Part shown: positions 27,704 through 36,558 of the stretch, one piece after another | Layout: each line of letters starts with the position of its first letter | How positions within the stretch are numbered: position 1 is the stretch's first letter | Notes under the pieces: generated by a model | Databases searched by the model: none | The model's input: the letters and a program-made list of their open reading frames with translations, nothing else | Told to the model about the DNA's origin: nothing | Source: Nitrosospira sp. 56-18 | GTDB lineage: Bacteria > Pseudomonadota > Gammaproteobacteria > Burkholderiales > Nitrosomonadaceae | Assembly: GCA_001899235.1 (NCBI GenBank) | Contig: MKVR01000007.1 | Coordinates: 62,001-126,000 of the forward strand | Direction of reading: 5' to 3' | Length of the DNA stretch: 64,000 bases | Program-made: the position numbers and the translations under genes

Positions 27704-27836
27704 CTAGCGAAAACTTGCCTGACGCAATTCATGCAGCATTTCGCCTTGCTGGGAACAACAAAAGGCGGGCGGCAACCGCTGCGAAAATTCTCCGCTTCCG
27801 GTCTTCCTGCCGCCCATGCAGTACAGGACAACGCCA

Positions 27837-28991
27837 ATGCCGGAAAATCCATTTCGAGAAATGCCGCCATCCGCCCACCGCGTGACGAACGGGAATGGTG
27901 CGCCGCGGCTGATGCTTACGGGCAAATTCACGCTGGCCGCGCTTGGGCGGCGCATGCATGCCATGTCTTCCGAACTTGCGGCGCATGCAACCGATCCCGA
28001 GCTGCAATGGGATCTTACCGGCATAGAGCAAATGGATGATGTGGGGGCTGTATTGCTATGGCGCGCCTGGGGCTCGCACCGTCCTCCTCGCCTGCAGCTT
28101 CGGCCTGAGCAGGAAAGGCTGTTCGCGCGCATGAAGGAAGCGCCGCATTCGTCCGCGCCCGCGTCCACGCGGCCGGATTTGCTATGGCCCGTTATCACTG
28201 TGGGAAAGGCAGTCTTTCTGCTATGGGAGCATATGAACGGCCTGGCTGTGCTGGTCGGCCAGATGATGCTGGACATCGTGTACCTGATCAGCCATCCCGC
28301 CCACATTCCATGGCGGGAAATTTCCGCAAACCTGTACCGTACCGGCGCGCAAGCACTTGGCATCACGGCGCTCGTCGGATTTCTCATCGGCATAGTGCTC
28401 AGTTTTCTTTCGTCCCGGCAATTGCAGATGTTTGGCGCCGACGTATTCATTATCAATATACTCGGCGTCAGCGTCATTCGGGAACTGGGCCCCATGCTGG
28501 CAGCCATTCTCGCGGCGGGCCGCTCGGGCTCCTCCATGACAGCGCAGCTGGGTGTAATGAGAGTGACAGAGGAACTGGACGCCCTGACTGTAATGGGCAT
28601 ACCTCACAGTCTGCGTCTGGTGCTGCCGAAAGTGATCGCGTTGGGGATCGCGATGCCCCTCGTGGTGCTATGGACCAGCGCGGTGGCCCTCATGGGGGGA
28701 ATGGTCGTCGCGGATTTCCAGCTCGGGCTGAGCTACCAGTTTTTCGTAAGCAAGCTGCCGGACGTGGTGCCAATCGCCAATCTCTGGCTGGGATTGAGTA
28801 AAGGCGTGGTGTGTGGAATGGCGATAGCCTTGATATCATGCCATTTTGGCTTGAGAATCAAATCCAACACCGAGAGCCTCGGAGAAGGCACCACGAATTC
28901 GGTGGTGACTTCGATTACTGTCGTCATTATCATCGATGCGATTTTTGCCATCATTTTTGCCAACGTCGGACTACGGTTGGGCAATAGCTGA
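27837..28991 (+). CDS. MlaE-type ABC permease with N-terminal STAS-like domain
   Basis: Permease of an MCE phospholipid or lipid transporter in the inner membrane. About residues 22-95 form a STAS-like domain (LMLTGKFTLAALG..., LTGIEQMDDVGAVLLW), as if the MlaB role were fused to the permease. The MlaE domain follows, with ITALVGFLIGIVLSF and the conserved RELGPMLAAILAAGRSGSSM and EELDALTVMGI elements. I choose the ATG at 27837, with AGGA upstream; an ATG at 27816 is also in frame. The stop overlaps the next start (TGATG), so translation is coupled. Family members trade lipids between inner and outer membranes; direction is not shown by sequence. Confidence 0.87.
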   Translation: MPENPFREMPPSAHRVTNGNGAPRLMLTGKFTLAALGRRMHAMSSELAAHATDPELQWDLTGIEQMDDVGAVLLWRAWGSHRPPRLQLRPEQERLFARMKEAPHSSAPASTRPDLLWPVITVGKAVFLLWEHMNGLAVLVGQMMLDIVYLISHPAHIPWREISANLYRTGAQALGITALVGFLIGIVLSFLSSRQLQMFGADVFIINILGVSVIRELGPMLAAILAAGRSGSSMTAQLGVMRVTEELDALTVMGIPHSLRLVLPKVIALGIAMPLVVLWTSAVALMGGMVVADFQLGLSYQFFVSKLPDVVPIANLWLGLSKGVVCGMAIALISCHFGLRIKSNTESLGEGTTNSVVTSITVVIIIDAIFAIIFANVGLRLGNS

Positions 28992-29755
28992 TGGCGAATG
29001 GAAGCTGCGTCATCGAGGTCGAAGGATTGTATACACGTTTTGGCAGCCACCTCGTGCACGAAAATATCAATCTGTGCGTGCAGCGCGGGGAAGTCCTGGC
29101 GCTCGTGGGGGGTTCAGGCGCGGGAAAGACAACCTTGATGCGGCAGATGCTCGGTCTCGAGATGCCGGCACAAGGCACTATCCGGGTTTTTGGCGAATCC
29201 CTGCATGGGCATGATCGCGAAAAATTGCAATCGATGCGCAACCGCTGTGGGGTGCTGTTTCAGAAAGGCGCGCTATTCAGCGCATTGTCAGTATATGACA
29301 ATATCGCGTTGCCGATGCGCGAGCTGCACACCATGGGCGAGGACATGATCCGGGACTTGGTCATGCTCAAGCTGAAAATGGTCGATATTGCCGCCCAGCA
29401 CGCCAGCAAGCGCCCTGCGGAACTCTCGGGCGGCATGATCAAGCGCATCGCGCTGGCACGGGCGATGGCGCTCGATCCGGAGCTGCTGTTTCTGGATGAA
29501 CCTACTGCCGGGCTGGATCCGGAACTGAGTGAAGGATTCGTAAACCTCATACAGGCCATGCGCACCGAATTGACACTTACCATTATCATGGCGACGCATG
29601 ACCTGGATACGCTTGCGGCCCTGGCCGACCGGGTAGCAGTCATAGCTGACCGGCATGTCGTTGCCCTGGGCAGCCTGAAGGAAATCGCAAACTCGAACCA
29701 TTTATTTGTCGAGAACTTTCTCCATGGGGTACGGGGCAGGAAGACACTAGGGTGA
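28991..29755 (+). CDS. MlaF-type ABC ATPase
   Basis: A 254-aa ATPase partner of the preceding permease. Walker A is GGSGAGKTT, the signature is LSGGMIKRIALARAM, and Walker B is LLFLDEPTAGLDPE, followed by a switch His in MATHDLD. SGGM.KR is typical of MlaF/Ttg2A rather than importer ATPases. Start overlaps the permease stop by one base. The MCE protein gene follows after 19 bp. Confidence 0.92.
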   Translation: MANGSCVIEVEGLYTRFGSHLVHENINLCVQRGEVLALVGGSGAGKTTLMRQMLGLEMPAQGTIRVFGESLHGHDREKLQSMRNRCGVLFQKGALFSALSVYDNIALPMRELHTMGEDMIRDLVMLKLKMVDIAAQHASKRPAELSGGMIKRIALARAMALDPELLFLDEPTAGLDPELSEGFVNLIQAMRTELTLTIIMATHDLDTLAALADRVAVIADRHVVALGSLKEIANSNHLFVENFLHGVRGRKTLG

Positions 29756-29774
29756 TATTTTATAGGGAACCATC

Positions 29775-30692
29775 ATGGAAAACCGTGCCCATGCCCTTGT
29801 GGCGGGTCTATTCGTAATCTTTCTGGCCGCGGCGGTTGCAGCAGTGGCGATATGGCTCGGCGGAGGCGCCACCACGCGCGACAAATACCTGCTGGTCTCG
29901 GAATTTCCGGTCAATGGGCTTAATTCCCAGGCCGTGGTACGCTACCGTGGGGTAACGGTAGGAAAAGTGGAAAGCATACGCCTGAACCCGGAGAATCCCC
30001 ATTTCATCCATATTCGCATCGCGGTGGATCGGGATCTGCAGCTCACCCGGAACACTTACGCGCAACTTGGCTTCCAGGGTTTGACAGGGCTCGCTTTCGT
30101 GCAGTTGAATGATGACGGCAAGCAAGCGGAACCGCTGGTTACCAGCGTCGATGATCCCGCACAGATTCCGTTTCGTCCCTCCACGCTCGATGGCCTGGCC
30201 GAATCCGGGCAACGCCTGCTCGGCAACGCAAACGGGCTGATAGAGCAGTTGAACCTGCTTCTCAATGACCAGAACCAGGCCCAATTTGCAGCCATCCTGG
30301 AAAATACGCGGGGTGCGACAGGCCGCTTGCAGAACGTCCTGAGCCAGCTCGAGCCAGGTATCCAGTCGCTGCCTGCTCTGGCTGTCGACGCAAGCGCCGT
30401 GCTGAAACGTACTGATCAACTGGTCGCCGACCTTAACCGAATTGCTGTGAAGGCAAACCAGCAAGGAGGAGTTGTCGACAATTTGTCACACACGGCGGGG
30501 GAGCTTGTCGATACCATGCATAAGCTGCGTGAGGCGACCGAAGGAATCACGCGCAATACTCGCAGTATCGATCGCGTGCTTTTGCAGGTGGAAGAGCAGC
30601 CGCGAAGTTTGCTGTTCGGCCGATCGCCGCCTCTACCAGGACCGGGAGAAGAAGGCTTTGTACCGCCCCCGGCATCTCCCTCCATACCCTGA
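29775..30692 (+). CDS. MlaD/MCE family substrate-binding protein
   Basis: A 305-aa membrane-anchored periplasmic protein with one MCE domain. Residues 10-29 form the membrane helix. The MCE domain (about residues 38-115) contains FPVNGLNSQAVVRYRGVTVG and the typical AQLGFQGLTGLAFVQLND pattern. A long helical or coiled-coil region (residues 150-280) may bridge the periplasm, and the C-terminal 25 residues are Pro-rich. This is longer than E. coli MlaD (183 aa), nearer to the coiled-coil MCE proteins. It is translated after the ATPase and before a PqiC-like lipoprotein. Confidence 0.9.
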   Translation: MENRAHALVAGLFVIFLAAAVAAVAIWLGGGATTRDKYLLVSEFPVNGLNSQAVVRYRGVTVGKVESIRLNPENPHFIHIRIAVDRDLQLTRNTYAQLGFQGLTGLAFVQLNDDGKQAEPLVTSVDDPAQIPFRPSTLDGLAESGQRLLGNANGLIEQLNLLLNDQNQAQFAAILENTRGATGRLQNVLSQLEPGIQSLPALAVDASAVLKRTDQLVADLNRIAVKANQQGGVVDNLSHTAGELVDTMHKLREATEGITRNTRSIDRVLLQVEEQPRSLLFGRSPPLPGPGEEGFVPPPASPSIP

Positions 30693-30703
30693 GAAATTTT
30701 GAG

Positions 30704-31339
30704 ATGAAGAAATTTCTCATTATTGTGGCGGTATTCGCTGCGGGGTGTGCCGCCACGCGCGCCCACGCACCCGCTTCGGTATATGATTTTGGCCTTGACC
30801 GACCGCCCACCCGGACAGCTGGCGCCTCTTCCCGCCTGGCGGAGATTTCCGCAAAACTTTTGGTGACCGCCACATCTCCCACCTGGCTTGACAACCCGGC
30901 CATTCGATATCGCCTTGCTTACCATAATCCCGGGCAGACCTACATCTACGCGAATAGCCGATGGGTATCACCCCCTGCGGCCTTGCTTGCCCAGCGGGTC
31001 AAAAAGCAAATTGCCTCCGCGGGCGGCAGCGCAGTAGTAAGCGGCGGAGATGGCGTGCGGACGGACTATGCGCTACGCCTTGATCTGGAGGAGTTTACCC
31101 AGGTATTCGAAATGCCGGGAAAAAGCCGCGTCATGGTGGCGCTGCGCGCCAGCCTGATCGAGCCGGGAACGCGCACGCTGCTTGCTCAGCGCAGTTTCCA
31201 AATGGAACAACCGGCTCCGGAAGCAAATGCGGCAGGAGCCGTGACCGCGCTGACGGAAGCGAGCGACGCGCTGATTGACAATCTTATCGGCTGGCTTGGC
31301 CAGGAGTTATCGGAGACAAAGGGAAAAGCGTCCCGTTGA
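30704..31339 (+). CDS. PqiC-like lipoprotein (ABC-type transport auxiliary family)
   Basis: A 211-aa lipoprotein with lipobox FAAGC (Cys15). The LGVSRPPTRTAG-like opening and the segments IRYRLAYHNPGQTYIYANSRWVSPP and LRLDLEEFTQVF match the ABC_trans_aux / PqiC family, outer-membrane lipoproteins that dock MCE proteins. The gene starts 12 bp after the MCE stop in the same direction, so all four genes 27837-31339 form one operon. MlaA and MlaC genes are absent here. Confidence 0.82.
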   Translation: MKKFLIIVAVFAAGCAATRAHAPASVYDFGLDRPPTRTAGASSRLAEISAKLLVTATSPTWLDNPAIRYRLAYHNPGQTYIYANSRWVSPPAALLAQRVKKQIASAGGSAVVSGGDGVRTDYALRLDLEEFTQVFEMPGKSRVMVALRASLIEPGTRTLLAQRSFQMEQPAPEANAAGAVTALTEASDALIDNLIGWLGQELSETKGKASR

Positions 31340-31409
31340 ACTGAGCTGTACTTGTTGGGAAAAGCATCTTTTACAGGTATCTGGATAAAACTCTTCAGGA
31401 ATTGAAAAG

Positions 31410-32750
31410 ATGACGATTCAGGAACAACTGGAAGCAATGGGCCATGCTCGCGTTATCGTTGTGCTTAAGCCCATGAGGAAGAAACGGGCGGGCGGGCGCA
31501 TGTCACTTGCGTTGTCCGAGACCATTTCTCTTCAGCAGGAGGCTGCCCGCACGCTCGAAAAATTCTTCAAGCCTTTTTCGAATTCCCGGACCACCATCCT
31601 TGCCCGCGAAATCGACACACTTCGAGATCATGCCGGACGGGCGCCGGGCCAGGCGATAGCGGATATCGCTCCATCGCGTCCCCTCTATGCGAGCGATCCG
31701 AACGCGGCAGCCGTTCAGGAGAATACGGGACTCAGATACTTTCCCAATCTGGGCATTCTGTTCGGTACGGTCGACGAGAAAGGCATGGACGGGCTTCGGT
31801 CTCAGGCCGACGTGGTTTCGTCGCTTTTCGCTCCACCCGAAATGAGCCTGATCCATCCGATCGAAGAAGCGGCGCTTGCAGGACCTGATCCAGGAAATTC
31901 CTGGGCATTGGAACGTCTGCATGTTCCCCAATTATGGGATAAAGGCTTGACGGGGGATGGCATCCTGATCGGCCATCTTGATACAGGGATAGATGCCACG
32001 CACCCCGCGCTTGATGAGGCGATCGACTCGTTCGCCGAGTTTGATGCGATTGGCCGGCTGGTAGCCGGCTCTCAAATGACAGATAGCGGATTTCATGGAA
32101 CCCATACCGCGGGCATCCTCGTCGGGAGGCCGTATCAAGGCGTAACATTTGGCATAGCTCCGGGCGCGAAGCTCGCTGCCGGGATGGTCATCGAACACGG
32201 GGATACGGCTGCGCGGGTTATTGCCGGACTCGAATGGTGTATTGGACAAGGTGTGCGAATCGTAAGCCTCTCGCTAGGGGTTCGGCAATACGAGCCATTG
32301 TTTTCGCGCATCTTTCAGCTTCTGCGGCAACGAAACATCCTTCCGGTGGCAGCGATCGGAAATGAAGGCGCGCAAACAAGCCGCACTCCCGGAAACCTGC
32401 CGGAAGTCCTTTCCGTGGGCGCCATGGACCAGACCGACCAGATATGGTTCAACTCGTCCAGCCAGCAGCTTTCCGAAAAACATAGGCGAATAGTGCCCAC
32501 CGTCATCGCGCCGGGTGTCACCATCTGGTCCTCCGTACCCAATGGCGGACTGCGGGGTTTGTCCGGGACTTCAATGGCTGCGCCGCATGTAGCCGGCTTG
32601 GCCGCGCTATTGATGCAGCACCGGCCGGACGCTACAGTCGACCAGGTTGAAAAGGCGATTTTGGCCTCGTGCAGCCGTCCAGACGCAATAAGCATATTAA
32701 GAGGGAATAAAGGCGTCCCGAATGCGGTCAAAGCACTGGATGGACTCTAA
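31410..32750 (+). CDS. S8 family subtilisin-like serine peptidase
   Basis: A 446-aa subtilase. The catalytic triad is intact: Asp in IGHLDTGIDATHP (near 192), His in GFHGTHTAGILVG (near 232), Ser in GLSGTSMAAPHVAG (near 390); the oxyanion Asn is in AIGNEGAQ. Before it, residues 60-150 look like a propeptide of inhibitor I9 type, including the YFPNLGILFGTVDEKGM segment. No signal peptide is evident (N-terminus MTIQEQLEAMGHARV), so it is cytoplasmic or exported by an unknown route. An I9-like gene follows 20 bp downstream, and an oppositely oriented tyrosinase operon converges on it. Confidence 0.88.
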   Translation: MTIQEQLEAMGHARVIVVLKPMRKKRAGGRMSLALSETISLQQEAARTLEKFFKPFSNSRTTILAREIDTLRDHAGRAPGQAIADIAPSRPLYASDPNAAAVQENTGLRYFPNLGILFGTVDEKGMDGLRSQADVVSSLFAPPEMSLIHPIEEAALAGPDPGNSWALERLHVPQLWDKGLTGDGILIGHLDTGIDATHPALDEAIDSFAEFDAIGRLVAGSQMTDSGFHGTHTAGILVGRPYQGVTFGIAPGAKLAAGMVIEHGDTAARVIAGLEWCIGQGVRIVSLSLGVRQYEPLFSRIFQLLRQRNILPVAAIGNEGAQTSRTPGNLPEVLSVGAMDQTDQIWFNSSSQQLSEKHRRIVPTVIAPGVTIWSSVPNGGLRGLSGTSMAAPHVAGLAALLMQHRPDATVDQVEKAILASCSRPDAISILRGNKGVPNAVKALDGL

Positions 32751-32770
32751 ACGCAGAGGTGGCAAGGTAA

Positions 32771-33079
32771 ATGGATAAGCTGAAGATCGATCCGCAGTTG
32801 CTGCATGCGCTCGAGGATACGGCAGCGCCAAAGGGCCCGGTTCAGGCTGTGGTGACAGTGGGCGCTCCCGGGCGCGCAAGCCCCATGGCGCCGGCCGAAA
32901 CCGAGAAGGTGGTCAATGCCATTGTCGATCGCGCGGCGCGAGAATGTAATTCATTGCCGCATAAACTGGTTATTTTTCCAAATCTGCAATCATTTTCAAT
33001 CGAGGCCGATCCCATACTCCTACGGAAGATACTGGACGAGGATGCGGTCGATGCCGCCACACTCAATGTCAAACCTTGA
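32771..33079 (+). CDS. Small I9-like protein, putative peptidase inhibitor or propeptide partner
   Basis: A 102-aa protein, start ATG 20 bp after the subtilase stop. Its segment IFPNLQSFSIEADPILLRKI matches in pattern the subtilase propeptide YFPNLGILFGTVDEKGMDGL and the generic I9 fold (beta strand, helix, strand). No signal peptide or cysteine except one. The arrangement suggests a trans-acting chaperone or inhibitor of the upstream peptidase. I do not recognise a named family, and the I9 link is from pattern only. Confidence 0.6.
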   Translation: MDKLKIDPQLLHALEDTAAPKGPVQAVVTVGAPGRASPMAPAETEKVVNAIVDRAARECNSLPHKLVIFPNLQSFSIEADPILLRKILDEDAVDAATLNVKP

Positions 33080-33145
33080 CGCCATCCTGCTGCCCCACTA
33101 TGACGGCCTTCTCCGTGCGGCACGCAGGCACATCGACCGCCCGCG

Positions 33146-33886
33146 TCAGGATGAAAGAGCAATGACGGCCGAAACACACGCTAGCGCAATCGCGGGGACG
33201 GCTTGGTGTATACGTTGATATGCCCGCTCGAAATAGAGCAGCAATGCCAATATCATGGCAGGTGCAATACCCGGCAGCGCACTCATGACGGCCAGCATCA
33301 GCGGCAGGCATACCGTGATGCACGCCGCGCCGTGGGATATGCCGAAGCGCATGCAATCCAGATCTGCGGCCGCGCCGCGCGGGGTCAATGCCACGCTGCG
33401 ATGGCATTTCCGCATGGCAGCGGCGCGCCATGGCGATAATTGCCATCCCGCCGCCGCCAGCAAAGCCATCGAGCCGGTAGCGGGAACCGCAATCAGGGCA
33501 GCCACATCCGGTATCAGCAAAAACCCCATGATGCCCGCGCCCGCGAACATCCAGGCTGCGCCATATCCGGCAAGAAAGCCGGCGATGGCTCTTCCTCGGC
33601 GCCAGCGATAACTCCTGAAAGCCACCTGGCGTATCGGGACCACAAGCAGGGGAAGCATCATGGCAGCGACCATCAAGAACCAATGCTCGGCAGCTGCCGC
33701 AAATAAGTCCGTAGCAAATAAAGGGGTGTCACCGCCGGAAAGGGAGGCTCGCAGGGGATTGTCGTGATGGTTCGAGACGGCAAGAAGGCATGCCCAGGCG
33801 ACGCCGCTTGGCAGAGTCGTCCATAACGTCACACGGTCGATGCTCCGGATATTTGCGGAAAAGGCCAGCGCCAGTCTTACCGCCAT
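33146..33886 (-). CDS. DUF2182 family membrane protein
   Basis: A 246-aa polytopic protein with about six hydrophobic segments. The EHWFLMVAAMMLPLLVVP stretch and the C-terminal CMRFGISHGAACITVCLPLMLA segment are typical of DUF2182, annotated as predicted metal-binding membrane proteins. Function of the family is unknown. Cysteines in the last segments could bind metal. It is last in the operon, 24 bp after the tyrosinase stop, so metal (copper) supply to the tyrosinase is a reasonable but unproven guess. A GGGA ribosome site precedes the ATG. Confidence 0.72.
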   Translation of the reverse strand: MAVRLALAFSANIRSIDRVTLWTTLPSGVAWACLLAVSNHHDNPLRASLSGGDTPLFATDLFAAAAEHWFLMVAAMMLPLLVVPIRQVAFRSYRWRRGRAIAGFLAGYGAAWMFAGAGIMGFLLIPDVAALIAVPATGSMALLAAAGWQLSPWRAAAMRKCHRSVALTPRGAAADLDCMRFGISHGAACITVCLPLMLAVMSALPGIAPAMILALLLYFERAYQRIHQAVPAIALACVSAVIALSS

Positions 33887-33910
33887 TTTGGTTCCCGTTC
33901 AGCAATAGGT

Positions 33911-35368
33911 TCAGCGATAGTAAAGGCTGATGCGGCCTACCTGCGGGCCCTCGCCGTCCTGTTCGCGCTGCTTGGGAACAAAGGTAACCTTCAGATTCTC
34001 TTCGTTCCATTCATTTCTTTGCTTCAAGCGATTAACCGCGTCAGTTATGTCGAGAACATAAGTAAGTCCGCTGCCTCCATGCGGGTCATCCCGGCGCGAC
34101 GCTTCCGCCAACCCGAACATCGGCAGGAGGCCCGCGTAATGGGATGCGCCTTCTGGGTCGTCCGCCGGCGCGTTGACAAAAACTTTATAACTCGACGCCT
34201 TCCCAGCCCCCACGATGTTCTCCATGTTGAGATAAATCCTTTGCGGTTCCCCTTCGGCCAACGCCGCCAGATTCTCGGTAATCGCCGTAGGGTCGATCTG
34301 CACGTTGGCCGTGGTGGGTGAAGAAGAAAGCCGGACAGTTTCTTCCGACGCGCCGACAAGCGTTGCTGGGCCTGTTCCCATGATTATTTCCTCCTCCGCC
34401 AGACCGGCGGTTGCCAAAGGATCGGATATATCTTCATAACGATATGATAACAAGGGCGTAGTTGTATCGATCACCTCATCAGCAGTATGCGTCGCGATCG
34501 CACCAGTTGCATCGTGGAAATCAAAATCGGTTCCCGAAGGCGCACCCCAACTGGGATCAGTGGGATTCTGGAACTGGCTTCCGCGCCCCAGCCATACCTC
34601 CCACAACCGGTCGATATTGGCATGGTGCAGCCAGAAAAGTGGATCCAGGCCCGCGGTTTCAAATGCGCCCATCCAGCCTGAAACTGCTACATGTATGGAA
34701 CCGTGCGGTACCCGTTCGAGATCTCCGATGACACCGCCGGAATGCTGGAATCCTGTTCTGGGACCTCCAAATCCCGATGGCACGCCAAATCTGCCCGTCC
34801 TGAATGGAACGGTGAGCAGGCAACCCAGGTCCGTATCCGACGAGTCGATACCAAAATCTCCCGTCTGCCTGCCCTGCTGGCTGAGGCTCGGAGTCTGGCC
34901 TCTTTTAGCATCGGCAAGACTGTTGGGAGAGCCATCCGGAAGACTGGCATCACGGAACTCTCGGCGCACCAACTTCGCTTGGGGATTTCCCTCGTCGCTG
35001 TAATTCCAGTAAGGCAACGCCCAGTGATCCGGCCCGCCGAGGGCTACGACATGCGAACGCACGATCTGCTCGAAGAAGCCCAGATACAAGCGATGCCATG
35101 GGAGGAAATACCAGCTGCCGTGTTGGCACTGGTTCCAGAATCGCCTCCTATGGCTCAGGGAAGGCAGGCTATCGGTCGCAGCTGCCAAAGGGTCTTGGTT
35201 TCGAAGATATGCATGAATCGCCGCCTGATACCGCCAACTGGCGGAATTACGGATAGGCAACTGGCGCATCCTGGCTACCGCACGGGCGTACCATAGAAGC
35301 GTGTCATCCCATGTCGCGAGTTTCCAGACATCTTCCCGTACCCTTACTCCATTGACGGCAGGTTTCAT
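33911..35368 (-). CDS. Tyrosinase / polyphenol oxidase family type-3 copper enzyme
   Basis: A 485-aa binuclear copper oxidase that oxidises phenols to quinones. CuA ligands are seen in AAIHAYL, CQHGSWYFLPWHRLYLGFFE; CuB in PHGSIHVAVSGW and DPLFWLHHANIDRLW. The C-Q-H arrangement at the second CuA ligand fits the Cys-His thioether of plant, fungal and mollusc enzymes, which most bacterial tyrosinases lack. The C-terminal region (about residues 345-485) with YKVFVNAP and a later EENLKVTFVP resembles the KFDV domain of plant polyphenol oxidases, which caps the active site until cleaved. No signal or TAT peptide. A strong GAGAGGAAG ribosome site precedes the ATG. Confidence 0.87.
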   Translation of the reverse strand: MKPAVNGVRVREDVWKLATWDDTLLWYARAVARMRQLPIRNSASWRYQAAIHAYLRNQDPLAAATDSLPSLSHRRRFWNQCQHGSWYFLPWHRLYLGFFEQIVRSHVVALGGPDHWALPYWNYSDEGNPQAKLVRREFRDASLPDGSPNSLADAKRGQTPSLSQQGRQTGDFGIDSSDTDLGCLLTVPFRTGRFGVPSGFGGPRTGFQHSGGVIGDLERVPHGSIHVAVSGWMGAFETAGLDPLFWLHHANIDRLWEVWLGRGSQFQNPTDPSWGAPSGTDFDFHDATGAIATHTADEVIDTTTPLLSYRYEDISDPLATAGLAEEEIIMGTGPATLVGASEETVRLSSSPTTANVQIDPTAITENLAALAEGEPQRIYLNMENIVGAGKASSYKVFVNAPADDPEGASHYAGLLPMFGLAEASRRDDPHGGSGLTYVLDITDAVNRLKQRNEWNEENLKVTFVPKQREQDGEGPQVGRISLYYR

Positions 35369-35464
35369 TTTTGCTTCCTCTCGAAAAGTTTAAATATACG
35401 TTTGCCCCTGTTATTTCGTGTCGTTCCAAACCGTTTCATACTGACCCCGCAAACCGCTGTCCAA

Positions 35465-36496
35465 TTACTTTCCCGCCTGCTCCTCGAGCGTTGCTTTTCC
35501 CGATCCATTCCGATAATACGAGTTGCCAAGGCTGTTTCTATGATGATTAAATAGCGCCTCGATCCATTCGACATAATCCCGGGCCGCGGCCTCTTCATCG
35601 CATCCGGAGATCGCGCGCGCTGCAAGGTCGGCGGCAAGCATGCCGCTCATCAATGCGCGCAAGACGCCATTGGATGAGGCTGGATCGAGCAGTGCGGCGG
35701 CGTCTCCCAGCAGGAAATAGCCGGGCCCGGCACAAGACGGATGGAGCCGCCATGTCATATCGAGGCCGGCTGCACTCTTTCCGCCATGACGCACGCCTAT
35801 CGAATGTTCCATTCCGGGTTGCGCCGCCTGATCCAGCGTCACCCACGCGATTCTGTCATCGCCAAGGGGAGCAAGCCATTCCCACCCATCTTTGCGCTGG
35901 CGAAACAGGGGCTGCCCCTCCAGGCATCGATCACTCCCATTCTTCCAGCCGAAGCGCACGCGTAAGGGAGGTCCCGCACGATCAACGCAGAGGTTCAACT
36001 TACGTGCGAGCCACGCATGCCGCCCGGTTGCGTCGAAAACCCAGCGAGCCCGAATCTCGGATTCCTTGCAAACCACGCCGTCGACACGGCCATGTTGCAG
36101 GATGGCGTCTTGCGCCGTGAGTGCTTCCTTGAACACTGCACCTGCCTCGCTTGCGGCGCGCCGCAGGATACCATGTAGAGTCCGCCGGTCGGCCTGAAAG
36201 CCAAGCCACTTCCCATTGCTGTCTGAACCGTATGGCATGAACGTGCGTACGCCATTGCTCTCGCGCCAGATACCGTGGTGCCGATAAAAACCGGCCGCTG
36301 TAATGTCATTCCAAACTTCCAGCTTTCTCAATATCGGCTCGACACCGGGATGCAGCGTTTCGCCCGGAGCATTATGAACAGAAGTGCAAGCTTCGATCAG
36401 GATCGTTTCCAGGCCAGCCTGGCGAGCAGAGATTGCTGCCGCGCAACCCGCAGGGCCCGCGCCGATAACAAGGATATCCGTGCGCTTCCCGGACAT
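35465..36496 (-). CDS. FAD-dependent oxidoreductase (flavin monooxygenase / LodB-like)
   Basis: A 343-aa flavoprotein of the p-hydroxybenzoate hydroxylase / tryptophan halogenase superfamily. The Rossmann dinucleotide motif is VIGAGPAGCAAAISA at the N-terminus, the second FAD motif is FLLGDAAALLDPASSNG near residue 270. PGETLHPGVEPIL near residue 45 recalls LodB/GoxB, flavoproteins that mature cysteine tryptophylquinone oxidases. The halogenase WxWxIP and key Lys are not visible, so I do not call it a halogenase. ATG at 36496; a GTG at 36508 is possible. It lies 62 bp after the 762-aa protein gene and 96 bp before the tyrosinase gene. Confidence 0.75.
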   Translation of the reverse strand: MSGKRTDILVIGAGPAGCAAAISARQAGLETILIEACTSVHNAPGETLHPGVEPILRKLEVWNDITAAGFYRHHGIWRESNGVRTFMPYGSDSNGKWLGFQADRRTLHGILRRAASEAGAVFKEALTAQDAILQHGRVDGVVCKESEIRARWVFDATGRHAWLARKLNLCVDRAGPPLRVRFGWKNGSDRCLEGQPLFRQRKDGWEWLAPLGDDRIAWVTLDQAAQPGMEHSIGVRHGGKSAAGLDMTWRLHPSCAGPGYFLLGDAAALLDPASSNGVLRALMSGMLAADLAARAISGCDEEAAARDYVEWIEALFNHHRNSLGNSYYRNGSGKATLEEQAGK

Positions 36497-36558
36497 GCGG
36501 TTACCCACGGATTACCCGCGGATCAGCCCACGGTACAGGCACTCCCTTCTCTCCTGGC

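Noticed and set aside
35465-36496. Tryptophan halogenase call for the flavoprotein
   Set aside because: The general FAD fold fits, but the halogenase WxWxIP signature and catalytic lysine region are not visible, so I kept a wider family name.
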